From: Galeruca laticollis
Lineage: Eukaryota > Arthropoda > Insecta > Coleoptera > Chrysomelidae
Length of the DNA: 64,000 bases
Direction: 5' to 3'
NCBI GenBank assembly: GCA_963921935.1
Contig: OY998178.1
Location: 201,346,862 to 201,410,861 of the forward strand
Position numbers and translations under genes: made by a program. Under the pieces are notes generated by a model that saw only the letters and a list, made by a program, of their open reading frames with translations, searched no databases and was not told the origin of the DNA. Shown here one piece after another: positions 1 through 10,653 of the stretch. Every line of letters starts with the position of its first letter. Position 1 is the first letter of the stretch.

Positions 1-302
1 CGCGCAATTTTCCCACATCTTGAGTTGATCCCAAACTTCCCTGCATAAGGTCCGTATAAAATATTTTCCTTATTTTCCTAAGCCTCTTAACGTTTATGGG
101 GCTATATTATTTATTCGTTTCGTACTCATTAATTGTTCTTCTTCATCATTCTGCACTTATTTTGTAAATTCATGCACTTTTTTCTCATTAATTTTTTTTG
201 TTGGACTAGCTGATTAAAATTTTTGTTTCTTTATTTTGCCACTGTTTCATTGTAAGATACGTATTTTCCCAACTTTTTATATCCGCTTTTATAGGTAGTC
301 TT
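1..302. other. AT-rich leader, no gene seen
   Basis: No coding frame, RNA gene or clear repeat is visible before the terminal inverted repeat that starts at 303. Confidence 0.5.
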
Positions 303-2649
303 CCCACTGAGCACAGAACCTTGCAAAACATTGCTGCAAATTACATTTATATACATTTTGAAATGTTTCCTGGAGAAGTTGCAGTAATATTATTGCGTTA
401 GTTTAGTTGAAACGTTGTGACTTGCTCATTAGAGAAACATTCCATAAAGTTGAGATTTCCTTCCCACTGAAACGTTTGTAATTGAGGTTGCCGCGATGTT
501 CTTAGATATGTCAGTTGTAATTTTGCATCAGCATTTTTTTCAGAAACATTGCTGTAAGTTAGTTATTTGTTATTTTCGAAACATTTCGCTATTAAGTTTC
601 AGTGATATTGTCAAATACACAAATTGAAATATTGGCATTTACTTCCGCAAGTAACATCGCTGTAAGTTAGTTATTTCTTCCAGTCGAAATATTTCCATAT
701 GAAGTTTGAGTACCTATCCAAGTTGGAATATTGCGATATTTTTTAATCAAGAAACATTGCTGGAGTTAATAATATCCCTTCCTTCTGAAAAATTCCTAGA
801 TTTCGAATTTATATATTCCTAGATTAGGTCTGATCGGAACTGAGTGAATGGTTCCCAATGCATCGTTTTTGTTTTTTGCGTCGCGCGTCACGTATTCTGA
901 TCGGCAAATTCCTAATGCGATTCACCAATTCGCCAATCAGAATGCGTGAAGATAGCGTGACGTACGACGCAAAAGGCAAAAACTCATCCTAACCGAGCCC
1001 AATAATAGTATAGAAGAAGAACAAAAAGGTTGGGTTAGGATTTATTTCTATCGAGTTTCGAGTGTTTCGACCGGTCGTTGGAGGGAAAAAGAAATAACAT
1101 TTTTCACATTTATCCTGTTTTCTTGGTGAAGTGAAACAATGGAATAATTTATATTTGTTTTCGATTTGTATATACTCTATACAATGGGATCACAGTTTCC
1201 TTTTTATTTTATTGTTGTGAATTGAAAGGTGTGTTTCAGGTATAAATATTTGTTTTTCAATTAGAATTATTACGTTTCAATTATATTAGTTGTTATATAG
1301 TATATCAACAAGACTATAGGCTCCTTCGATTTAATCACTTGTTTGTGAAGTTCATTTGAACCACAAATTTTCATTTTAATAAACATCCAGGATGCACCGA
1401 GTAATCTGGTTGTTTCCCAGTATATAAGTTGATATCTGTGCAAATTGTGTAGTGTGATATATTTTTGTTTTTAAGATATTTTTTATTATGAATTTTTTAG
1501 TTCAATAAATTATTGGATGCATATTTATAATTCAATTTTTTTACTGCTTTTAGTATTAGTATAATGGTTCCATGCGAAGTATTCAGTGGACCATTACGTA
1601 GAAACTGACAAAACGAAATTGATGAATATAAAGCAGTGTTCATTCATTCATTCATTGAACTGAATTATCTGCTACTGGAAAAACATGTATTTTGTATCTG
1701 ATGTGTTATTTTATGTGCAATATTGTTTTTATTCTGGTTCAATAAATCGTTGGAATATTTTGATTTAAATTTGCTTTTTTTGGGTTCTCTTACTTGTCCA
1801 AAGTTCAGAACGGACACACATTCTGCCTTAAAAGTGCAGTCACTAATGAATCTCAATAAGTTTTTTCAAATCAGAATATACATTTTGACAAAACTTTATG
1901 AAAACTTTCAACCACACCATGAAACCAAATTGAAGTCACTAGCCCTCAACTCACGTTTAGTTAATCATGCTATAGCCTCTACCGATTAGAAGTACTCTTC
2001 ATTAAGTACAAACGCAAGTCATTTCAATTTGAGGTTAAGAGACTAATTAATCCATTTTGAAATTTTCCAATCTTAATATAATTAAGCATTTTTCCATAAT
2101 CAATATGATAATTGGAGAGTACCTGCAACTCCCTAATAATTATATTGCCAAATCATAAAGATGATTTTAGTAAACTTTCGAAGAGTATCTTCAACTTTCA
2201 ATAACAGGGAATATGCAACGTCTTGCAATATCACGAGAAGAAGTTGATTCAAGTATACTTCTGAAATGTCTTGGAATGGTACTAGTAAGTTCTAATTATG
2301 AGGGCCCTGCTAGATACCAAATGAAAGATGATTTGAATATACTTTTGAAATGTATAGGAACATTTCCTGAAACGTCTAGTTATATGGTAACTGCAACATC
2401 AAAATAGAAAGTTGATTAGAATGTGATATTGGAATAATGATGCAACCTTGCATTTGAACGGTGTTAGAAATATCCGTACGTACCATCACCTAACATAACA
2501 TTTGAAATATTACAAATGAACGTTGCAAAGGCGGCCGTTACGGCGTTGCTGGCATGTTGATGCAACATCATTGCAAAGTCGGAAGCAACATTACACATCC
2601 TATATGTGATTTGCAGCAATGTTGAGGCAACATATTCTTGCTCAGTGGG
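303..2649 (+). mobile_element. Terminal-inverted-repeat DNA element, copy 1
   Basis: The element starts CCCACTGAGC and ends GCTCAGTGGG. The similarity continues inward, since both ends read toward an 'aacattgctgcaaat'-type stretch, so the terminal repeats are about 40 bp and imperfect. A closely similar copy lies reversed at 49451-51875, which fixes the two ends independently. Inside are repeated 'gaaacattgctgtaagttag' motifs (about 530-760) and an inverted GC-richer patch around 880-975. I see no transposase: the short frames at 1665-1989 and 2213-2407 do not resemble any known family. It is therefore probably non-autonomous. The superfamily is uncertain. CACTG-type termini occur in the CMC (CACTA/Chapaev) group, but that is only a hint. 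Confidence 0.7.
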
Positions 2650-3713
2650 TTATTACCAAACGCTCACCTTTTTGCTAGTCTTCCCACTTTCTTATCTGTC
2701 CTAATCAGATGATTTCTTAATTCTGTTCTAGCAACTATTAATTTGTCGTTTCACAAACTTGTCGTCTCTTTTTTTAGTTATATTCATCTTGATTTTTCCA
2801 CATATTTAATTTGCGTTCTCTACAAATATCTCTTCAAGTGAATATGATGCTGAATCTTGTTCCTTTTTAGTATTGTTTTATCCATCGGTAGCCTGGTCAA
2901 ATTGGCCCAAAAAATACAGGTACCTACCTAAGGTTACGAAAATTCGCGTAGAGCTAAAAATTTGTACGAATATTCGGAACACCATTATAATTGAAATGTA
3001 AAAAGTCCCCATCAATCTGACTTTAACAATAAAATTTATTCAGCCAAACGGTGAGTTTTATTATAAAAATATGTCAACCTAAAATTGTATATTATGCAAT
3101 TATCTATAACAATTGTCTCAACACTTTTTGTCTAAAGTGTCGCCTTTTCTGTGTTATAACGATTCAAACAATAATGTGACACATACATCATCAATGGTAG
3201 ATACCTATCACATCGCGTTGTATGGCATTGCGAATATACATTTAACGTTATTCTAGATAAATACGTTCAGTATGTACCTACGTCGACATTTTGGTCATAG
3301 AGTTACCGTAGTATTTGATGGCTATGCCGATTGTACGAAAAATATTACAGTTCCGGAACAACGTCGTGGAACCACAAACATATCCATCGCCTCATGTCTT
3401 ATTTTCTCAATTTTTGACACTTCCCTCCAGTGAACACAAATTTATTGGCTAGGCACAAGTTACAGTTCGCTGACCAACGGTTAATGCATGGTACTGAACT
3501 TCAAGCTTCCGTTACAATTTGCAGACGCTAATCCATGTTTCAACAACATCACACGACAACTGATGATTTTGCAGAATTGTTGCATTTATTTTTGTATATA
3601 AGTTCGATTAATTGATTGATTATATTAGATATAGTGTATTTTGTTTTAAAGTATTTTAGTTATTGTCGATAAAGTATCTTTTTCAAAAGTTACTTTTAGG
3701 GCAGTAACCCTCA
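2650..3713 (+). other. Non-coding stretch, probably containing a gypsy 5' LTR
   Basis: No gene is visible. Because a primer-binding-site-like sequence lies at 3715-3730, the few hundred bases before it are probably the 5' LTR of the gypsy element that follows. A TATA-like 'tatataag' lies near 3596. The LTR start could not be placed because no 3' LTR partner was found in the window. Confidence 0.4.
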
Positions 3714-3714
3714 A

Positions 3715-3730
3715 TTGGAGCAGTCAGTAG
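3715..3730 (+). promoter_or_regulatory. Primer binding site of a gypsy/errantivirus element
   Basis: TTGGAGCAGTCAGTAG resembles the tRNA-Ser-type primer binding site of the 17.6/297 (errantivirus) group of Ty3-gypsy elements, just after the LTR. The position fits, with gag and protease remnants about 0.5-1 kb downstream on the same strand. The primer identity is inferred from similarity. Confidence 0.5.
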
Positions 3731-4675
3731 TGTAGAGGAAAAGCCCTTAGTGATCCACTTCGTTTTTGATCGTTTAACCACTTCAAGAACCTTTGAGAAA
3801 CGTTGAAGTTCGTCCAAAAGTATCACAAGAAAAAAGAAAGTAAGTGAAGTTTATTCATAATTATTAGAAGAAAAAAATAATCAAGTTGAGAGGATAAACC
3901 TTTGGTAAACTTAGTGAAGTTCATTCAAAAGCTTTAGAAATAAAGAATCAAGGAGAAAACTAAACTAGTAACCGGAATGCACCTCAGCATCATCGTTGGC
4001 GTGTAAGAAACTATAATTTTTCCATTTTTCACCTATATCTCAGATTCACCTCAATAAAACAATCCTCAGACTTCTCAATCAATACTACGTCCACCAATCT
4101 TAAATTCAAACGTACCTAGACTCACAGTTACCCCACTGACTTTTAGACCACAATGGCAACCATCAACTTTCAGATCACAATGGCAACCACCACCTCTTCG
4201 ACCAAAATGGCAGCTACAATCCAAACAGTTTTGATTTAGACCACCGGCGAAGCCAAATAATTTCACTCCACTAAGCCAGAAAGCATTCCCTGGACCGTCA
4301 AGGTTTCAACAATTAAGTAGGCCTCAACAAGAAAATACCTGGAGTAGTGAACCTGGAATATCCCAGCCACATAAATCAACACCAATGAGCATTAGCACTA
4401 AAGCTACGACTCAGAACCAAAATTGGAGAACTCAACAACAACAAAATCCAACAAGATTAACATCCAAAGAATTATTTAACATTGAACGTGCTAACGAAGC
4501 CTATGGTTACGATAATAGAGGATTTGCTTTGGAACAGCTTACGTCTATCAGTTTTGCGAGCTCACAGAACTGTGTGAAGACACTTTTCAAAATTACTACG
4601 AAGAACAAACATCAAATTTTCGAGAAAATCTCGAAAACAACAACGCGACGTTATAGAGCTAAGCTCTTACCAAGA
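3731..4675 (+). pseudogene. Gypsy gag remnant (C-terminal part) and leader
   Basis: The open stretch from about 4290 to 4675 carries a P-M-S-I-S-T motif (residues 1-6 of the frame starting at 4385) followed by a basic, Asn/Gln-rich segment and an E-L-F-N-I-E motif. This is the arrangement at the C-terminal end of gag in 17.6/297/gypsy-type errantiviruses. The frame breaks near 4520 and again near 4640. The bulk of gag is missing between the primer binding site and this segment, so the copy is internally deleted. There is no CCHC knuckle, as is usual for this group. The call rests on motif order and on the downstream protease, reverse transcriptase and RNase H remnants. Confidence 0.55.
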
Positions 4676-4683
4676 TAGGCAAC

Positions 4684-4806
4684 TATCCTATATCACCCTC
4701 CCATCTAACCCTCCTCTTAAGCTACTTATCAACACTGGCGCTACCAAATATTTCGTCAATTTCGACATCGCCTCGAAATATTTACATGATAATATCAAAT
4801 TTGAAC
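4684..4806 (+). pseudogene. Gypsy aspartic protease remnant, 5' part
   Basis: One frame reads a retroviral-type protease active-site block, L-L-I-N-T-G-A-T, where the family has D-T-G-A. The catalytic aspartate codon is now asparagine, so the enzyme would be dead. The reading frame is cut at 4807 by the double PLE insertion and resumes in the same frame at 10654 once the insertion and one copy of the 13-bp duplication are ignored. This confirms both the gypsy assignment and the insertion boundaries. Confidence 0.65.
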
Positions 4807-4819
4807 CGTTCATAGTTAC
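4807..4819 (+). repeat. 13-bp target-site duplication, left copy (PLE pair 1)
   Basis: CGTTCATAGTTAC occurs here and at 10641-10653, immediately outside the two outward-facing PLE ends. Only one copy would be present in the uninterrupted gypsy frame. Confidence 0.85.
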
Positions 4820-4923
4820 TGACTGTCTCGACCCTTACTTCGTGGAATATGCTCATATTAGTGTTTTTAAATGAAACTCAAGGTCTCTAGTTAATTCCAC
4901 AATATAATACAAGTTATTGAAAA

Positions 4924-4979
4924 TTCTAAAAAATTGACAATTGTTTCGATAAATCAATATCATCGTCAGAATGACAGAA
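4924..4979 (-). ncRNA. Candidate hammerhead ribozyme, PLE 3' region (pair 1 left)
   Basis: This is the reverse complement of the motif described at 10523-10578. All core elements (CTGACGA, GAAA, GTC) and the stem I and stem II complements are intact. Confidence 0.65.
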
Positions 4980-5231
4980 GTTACATTTCATTTTATGCCT
5001 ACCTGATGTTTAGTAGTTATATTTTTGGCTAGACCAAGAAGTAACCTAACTTGTGATTGGCTTAATATATGTTTATAGAAAAAGAAAAAGATGTGATATT
5101 ACAAATATTGAAGCTTAGATATTATTAGCCCTATGGTGATATCCTGGATATCATTTTTCCAATTAAGATCAGTATAACTGTGCAATGATATAGAAAACCA
5201 GGAAAACTATATCTGCTGATCTTTACAATTA

Positions 5232-7694
5232 TCACTCAAGAAGACAGTTTATTAGTGGAGAATTCCCTAGATTTAACTCTTCATTGACAACTTCATATTG
5301 TGGGTTTCTTAAATGTCTTCTAATTTCCAGCTCTTCAAGGAAATCCAGTTCTTGTTTCTTTTCACAAATATGCGGCACTTCTAGTTCTGTGTTAGGTGTC
5401 AATGAATGATTGGTGTCAAGTAGATGTTTTGCGTAGTGGGATTTATCTGGTTGTTTTAATCTGTAAGCTTGTAAGTGCTCACTGTATCGTATTTCAAAAT
5501 TCCTTAGGGTCTGACCCAAATAGACAGCATTACATTCTGGACATTTGAGTTTATATTTACCTGACTTCTTTAATAGTGGTATTTTTGCTTTTACATTTAA
5601 CAATTTTGTACTAACGTTACTTTCTGTTTTAAAAGAAATTGTTGCATTCGTTGCTGAAGATATTATCTTTGAAATATTATTAGAAATATTTCCTGCATAT
5701 GTGATGGTTTTATAAGTTTTAATTTCATCAGCTTGCTTAGGATATATTAGTTGTAATGCCACTTTTTTCTCTTTTTTACTAATTAGTTTATTTATCATAT
5801 CTAATGGATAACCGTTAGATGTTGCTATTTGTCTAATTGTATTAATCTCTCTATCAAAATTACATTTGTTCATAGGAACTGAAAAAGCTCTATGTATCAT
5901 TGAATTATATGCTGCTAGTCTGTGTGAGACAGGGTGGGTAGAATTGAATGGAATTGTCACATCAGTCTGTGTTGGTTTTCGGTAAATTGAATAATCAAGT
6001 ACATTATTAATTCTTTGAATTTTTAAATAAAGAAAATTGATTGAGCTATTTTCTTCAATTCCTAATGTAAATTTAATTTTCGGGTGTAAATTATTGATGT
6101 GGTTGAAAAACACATCTAATTGTCGCTCACTACCCATAAAACAAGCTAATATGTCATCCACATATCTATACCAAAATAAAATATTTTTCGAAATATTACT
6201 TTCAAAGATCTTTCTTTCTAAATTGTCCATAAAAATGTTTGGTAAAATAGGTGATATAGGGCTTCCCATTGGTAAACCTTCATTTTGAATATATATCTTA
6301 TTGTCAAAAGTGAAATTAATTCTGAATTCTGATTAATGCATACATCAAATAAATTAAGTATATCTGATATTATTCCTGGATTAATATTTTTATCTTCTAG
6401 TAATTTTCTTACAAGTATTAGACATTCTTTAGGAGGAATTTTAGTAAACATATTAGTTACATCGAACGATATGAGTTTATAGTTATCTTGCAAGTGGATT
6501 GATTTCAACTTTTTGATTAGTTCTATTGAATTTCTAATTGAGTACTGAGATTCAGATCCGTAAGTATTGAGTATATTGTTGAGCTTTTTTGCCAATATAT
6601 TATTAGGAGCATTAACATAAGAGACTACAGGTCTAATTGGTTTCGTAATTTTATGTAATTTAACTGTTCCATATAATTGTGGACAATGGGGATTCTTATG
6701 TATGATAGACCTCTTTTCGTAATCATTTAAAAGATAATTTGAATTATTAACAATATCCCTTACATTATTAGAAAACTTCTTTGTTGGGGTCTGCTTTAAG
6801 AACTTTTACATCGCTGGATTCTATAAAGTTATATACTTTGGAATTGTAATTTTCAGTCGTCAAAATGACAGTAGCATTCCCCTTATCGGATTTTGTAACT
6901 GTTAGGTTATTGTTCTCTATCTTCTCTTTTATTGCGTTTAAAACTGAAATGTCATTTTTTGTTTGACGTTTAACTTTTGAAGGTTCAATATTTTTGATTA
7001 AATTGGCAATTTTTAATTTCTCATAAAGAAAATTATTTGAATTAGATTTTAAAGCTATTTCTGACTCTGTAGCTAAAATTTGTTTAATAATATTCGTAAA
7101 TTTAGGTGGTATGCTGTACTTTAAACCTTTATATATAAATTCTTTTTCACTATTCGTAAAATTATTGTCCGAAAGGTTTTCAAATCGTGGTGCAAAGTGT
7201 GTTGGTATGTAGGTACTTACAGTTTCATGATGTTTTGAGTATTGAATTTCATGTTGTGTGTGTTCAAGATTCTGTAGCTTCTTTTCTTGTTTCTTAAATT
7301 TCATATGCTTCATAGTGCTGATATTTTCTCTAATTTTGTCATCCAAACAGTCAAATTCTACTGGATTTAATTGGAATGTGAGTTCTGAATGTACAACTTT
7401 TATGTAGTTGTCTAAGGAGTCTCTAACTTTGAACCATTTCTTACATTCAGATTTTATCCAAACTCGTTGAGCACATTTTATAGCTTTTTGTGCTTGTGGT
7501 GTTTTAGTGTGACATTTCATATTCACATAATTTGGTATTACCTTTTTTCTAAGGCATTCTTGGTTAAACCAAATGTTTTGTGATGCTTTGTAACGTTTTT
7601 GTAGTAACTTCTGGTACAGTCGGGTCAAATCTTCTCTCGAAGATTTTTTAATGAAATTGACTGTCTCGACCCTTACTTCGTGGAATATGCTCAT
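5232..7694 (-). pseudogene. PLE reverse transcriptase/GIY-YIG polyprotein, frameshifted (pair 1, minus arm)
   Basis: Reading right to left, the N-terminal block (7694-6768, 308 residues) ends with the PLE-specific K-S-D-K-G-N-A-T-V-I-L motif. An extra C near 6783 shifts the frame. The middle block contains the D-V-T-N-M-F-T-K-I-P segment, and a short duplication near 6310 shifts the frame again. The C-terminal block (6269-5232, 345 residues) holds G-L-P-M-G-S-P-I-S-P, the catalytic Y-V-D-D-I, and then a GIY-YIG nuclease (Y-K-L-K-C-P-E-C-N-A-V-Y-L-G-Q-T with downstream R, E and H residues). Uninterrupted length would be about 810 residues, typical of PLEs. The initiator is the ATG at 7694 in M-S-I-F-H-E-V. 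Only two frameshifts separate it from an open frame, so the copy is fairly young. Confidence 0.85.
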
Positions 7695-7736
7695 ATTAGT
7701 GTTTTTAAATGAAACTCAAGGTCTCTAGTTAATTCC

Positions 7737-7741
7737 ACAAT
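7737..7741. other. Head-to-head junction of PLE pair 1 (ACAAT microhomology)
   Basis: To the left the sequence follows the minus copy ('aattccacaat'). To the right it follows the plus copy ('acaattgtcaattt'). ACAAT belongs to both. The plus arm therefore begins within a few bases of the predicted hammerhead cleavage site (GTC^AATT). Confidence 0.75.
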
Positions 7742-7824
7742 TGTCAATTTTTTAGAATTTTCAATAACTTGTATTATATTGTGGAACTAACTAGAGGCCT
7801 TGAGTTTCATTTAAAAACACTAAT

Positions 7825-10270
7825 ATGAGCATATTCCACGAAGTAAGGGTCGAGACAGTCAATTTCATTAAAAAATCTTCGAGAGAAGATTTGACCCGAC
7901 TGTACCAGAAGTTACTACAAAAACGTTACAAAGCATCACAAAACATTTGGTTTGACCAAGAATGCCTTAGAAAAAAGGTAATACCAAATTATGTGAATAC
8001 AAAATGTCACACTAAAGCACCACAAGCACAAAAAGCTATAAAATGTGCTCAACGAGTTTGGATAAAATCTGAATGTAAGAAATGGTTCAAAGTTAGAGAC
8101 TCCTTAGACAACTACATAAAAGTTGTACATTCAGAACTCACATTCCAATTACATCCAGTAGAATTTGACTGTTTGGATGACAAAATTAGAGGAAATATCA
8201 GCACTATGAAGCATATGAAATTTAAGAAACAAGAAAAGAAGCTACAGAATCTTGAACACACACAACATAAAATTCAATACTCAAAACATCATGAAACTGT
8301 AAGTACCTACATACCAACACACTTTGCACCACGATTTGAAAACATTTCAGACACTAATTTTACAAATAGTGAAATAGAATTTTCAAATAAAGGTTTAAAG
8401 TACAGCATACCACCTAAATTTACGAATAATATTAAACAAATTTTAGCTACAGAGTCAGAAATAGCTTTAAAATCTAATTCAAATAATTTTCTTTATGAGA
8501 AATTAAAAATTGCCAATTTAATCAAAAATATTGAACCATCAAAAGTTAAACCTCAAACAAAAAATTACATTTCAGTTTTAAACGCAATAAAAAAGAAGAT
8601 AGAGAACAATAACCTAACAGTTACAAAATCCGATAAGGGGAATGCTACTGTCATTTTGACGACTGAAAATTACAATTCCAAAGTATATAACTTCCAGCGA
8701 TGTAAAAGTTCTTAAAGCAGACCCAACAAAGAAGTTTTCTAATAATGTAAGGGATATTGTTAATAATTCAAATTATCTTTTAAATGATTACGAAAAGAGG
8801 TCTATCATACATAAGAATCCTCATTGTCCACAATTATATGGAACAGTTAAATTACATAAAATAACGAAACCAATTAGACCTGTAATCTCTTATGTTAATG
8901 CTCCTAATAATATATAAGCAAAAAGCTCAACAATATACTCAATACTTACGGATATGAATCTCAGTACTCAATTAGAAATTCAATAGAACTAATCAAAAAG
9001 TTGAAATCAATCCACTTGCAAGATAACTATAAACTCATATCGTTCGATGTAACTAATATGTTTACTAAAATTCCTCCTAAAGAATGTCTAATACTTGTAA
9101 GAAAATTACTAGAAGATAAAAATATTAATCCAGGAATAATATCAGATATACTTAATTTATTTGATGTATGCATTAATCAGAATTATTTCACTTTTGACAA
9201 TAAGATATATATTCAAAATGAAGGTTTACCAATGGGAAGCCCTATATCACCTATTTTAGCAAACATTTTTATGGACAATTTAGAAAGAAAGAGCTTTAAA
9301 AGTAATATTTCGAAAAATATTTTATTTTGGTATAGATATGTGGATGACATATTAGCTTGTTTTATGGGTAGTGAGCGACAATTAGATGTGTTTTTCAACC
9401 ACACCAATAATTTACACCGGAAAATTAAATTAACATTAGAAATTGAAGAAAATAGCTCAATCAATTCTCTTGATTTAAAAATTCAAAGAGTTAATAATGT
9501 ACTTGATTATTTAATTTACCGAAAACCAACACAGACTGATGTGACAATTCCATTCATTTCTAACCACCCTGTCTCACACAGACTAGCAGCATATAATTCA
9601 ATGATACATAGAGCTTTTTCAGTTCCTATGAACAAATGTAATTTTGATAGAGAGATTAATACAATTAGACAAATAGCAACATCTAACGGTTATCCATTAG
9701 ATATGATAAAAAAAAATAATTAGTAAAAAAGAGAAAAAAGTGGCATTACAACTAATATATCCTAAGCAAGCTGATGAAATTAAAACATATAAAACCATCA
9801 CACATGCAGGAAATATTTCTAATAATATTTCAAAGATAATATCTTCAGCAACGAATGCAACAATTTCTTTTAAAACAGAAAGTAACGTTAGTACAAAATT
9901 GTTAAATGTAAAAACAAAAATACCACTATTAAAGAAGTCAGGTATATATAAACTCAAATGTCCAGAATGTAATGCTGTCTATTTGGGTCAGACCCTTAGG
10001 AATTTCGAAATACTATACAGTGAGCACTTACGAGCTTACAGATTAAAACAACCAAATAAATCCCACTACGCAAAACATCTACTTGACACCAATCATTCAT
10101 TGACACCTAACACAGAACTAGAAGTGCTGCATATTTGTGAAAAGAAACAAGAACTGGATTTCCTTGAAGAACTGGAAATTAGAAGACATTTAAGAAACCC
10201 ACAATTTGAAGTTGTCAATGAACAGTTAAATCTAGGGAATTCTCCACTAATAAACTGTCTTCTTAAGTGA
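7825..10270 (+). pseudogene. PLE reverse transcriptase/GIY-YIG polyprotein, broken (pair 1, plus arm)
   Basis: The same protein as 5232-7694, on the opposite strand. The N-terminal block at 7825-8715 ends in a frameshift caused by an 8-base deletion near 8691. A stop codon at about 8916 replaces a codon in the N-N-I-L-A-K segment. The RT block at 9001-9723 carries G-L-P-M-G-S-P-I-S-P and Y-V-D-D-I and ends in a frameshift at an A-run near 9710. The GIY-YIG block at 9740-10270 is intact to the natural stop. Its lesions differ from those of the minus arm, so they arose after insertion, while shared variants (for example N-A-T in place of N-T-T) predate it. The element would act in the nucleus, copying its RNA at a nicked target. 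Confidence 0.85.
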
Positions 10271-10522
10271 TAGTCGTAAAGATCAGCAGATATAGTTTTC
10301 CTGGTTTTCTATATCGTTGCACAATTATACTGATCTTAATTGGAAAAATGATATCCAGGATATCACCATAGGGCTAATAAAATCTAAGCTTCAATATTTG
10401 TAATATCACATCTTCTTCTCTTTCTATAAACATGTATTAAGCCAATCACAAGTTAGGTTACTTCTTGGTCTAGCCAAAAATATAACTACTAAACATCAGG
10501 TAGGCATAAAATGAAATGTAAC

Positions 10523-10578
10523 TTCTGTCATTCTGACGATGATATTGATTTATCGAAACAATTGTCAATTTTTTAGAA
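10523..10578 (+). ncRNA. Candidate hammerhead ribozyme, PLE 3' region (pair 1 right)
   Basis: The core boxes are in order: CTGACGA (10533-10539), GAAA (10555-10558) and GTC with predicted cleavage after 10566. Stem II is GATA/TATC around a TTGATT loop, with one extra U between CTGACGA and the stem. Stem III is very short (C-G closing AATT), as described for PLE hammerheads. Stem I is ATT/AAT, then an internal loop, then TTCT (10523-10526) with AGAA (10575-10578). Type-I hammerheads with short stem III are known from PLE terminal repeats; that this copy is active is inference. Stem II and the outer stem I are kept in diverged copies with altered loops (21916-21971, 25027-25081, 30147-30202). 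Confidence 0.65.
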
Positions 10579-10640
10579 TTTTCAATAACTTGTATTATAT
10601 TGTGGAATTAACTAGAGACCTTGAGTTTCATTTAAAAACA

Positions 10641-10653
10641 CGTTCATAGTTAC
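10641..10653 (+). repeat. 13-bp target-site duplication, right copy (PLE pair 1)
   Basis: CGTTCATAGTTAC, identical to 4807-4819. The gypsy frame continues directly to its right. Confidence 0.85.

Larger units (their letters stand above)
4820..10640. mobile_element. Head-to-head double PLE insertion (pair 1), about 5.8 kb
   Basis: Two near full-length PLE copies lie head to head. A minus-strand copy (4820 to about 7741) meets a plus-strand copy (about 7737 to 10640). Both 3' ends face outward, and one 13-bp target duplication flanks the whole unit, so it behaves as a single insertion. The arms are about 2.9 kb each and closely similar. The central junction lies at 7737-7741, where ACAAT fits both copies. 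The left end is 'long' (it includes the ORF start region) and the right end is 'short' (it stops at 'tttaaaaaca'). Both arms share a private codon variant (T to A in the S-A-T-N-A-T-I-S-F segment), so they come from one source. Confidence 0.85.

Noticed and set aside
1665..2407. Short frames inside the TIR element (1665-1856, 1723-1989, 2213-2407) as transposase remnants.
   Set aside because: No DDE, zinc-finger or helix-turn-helix motif is visible and there is no similarity to known families. They look like chance frames.
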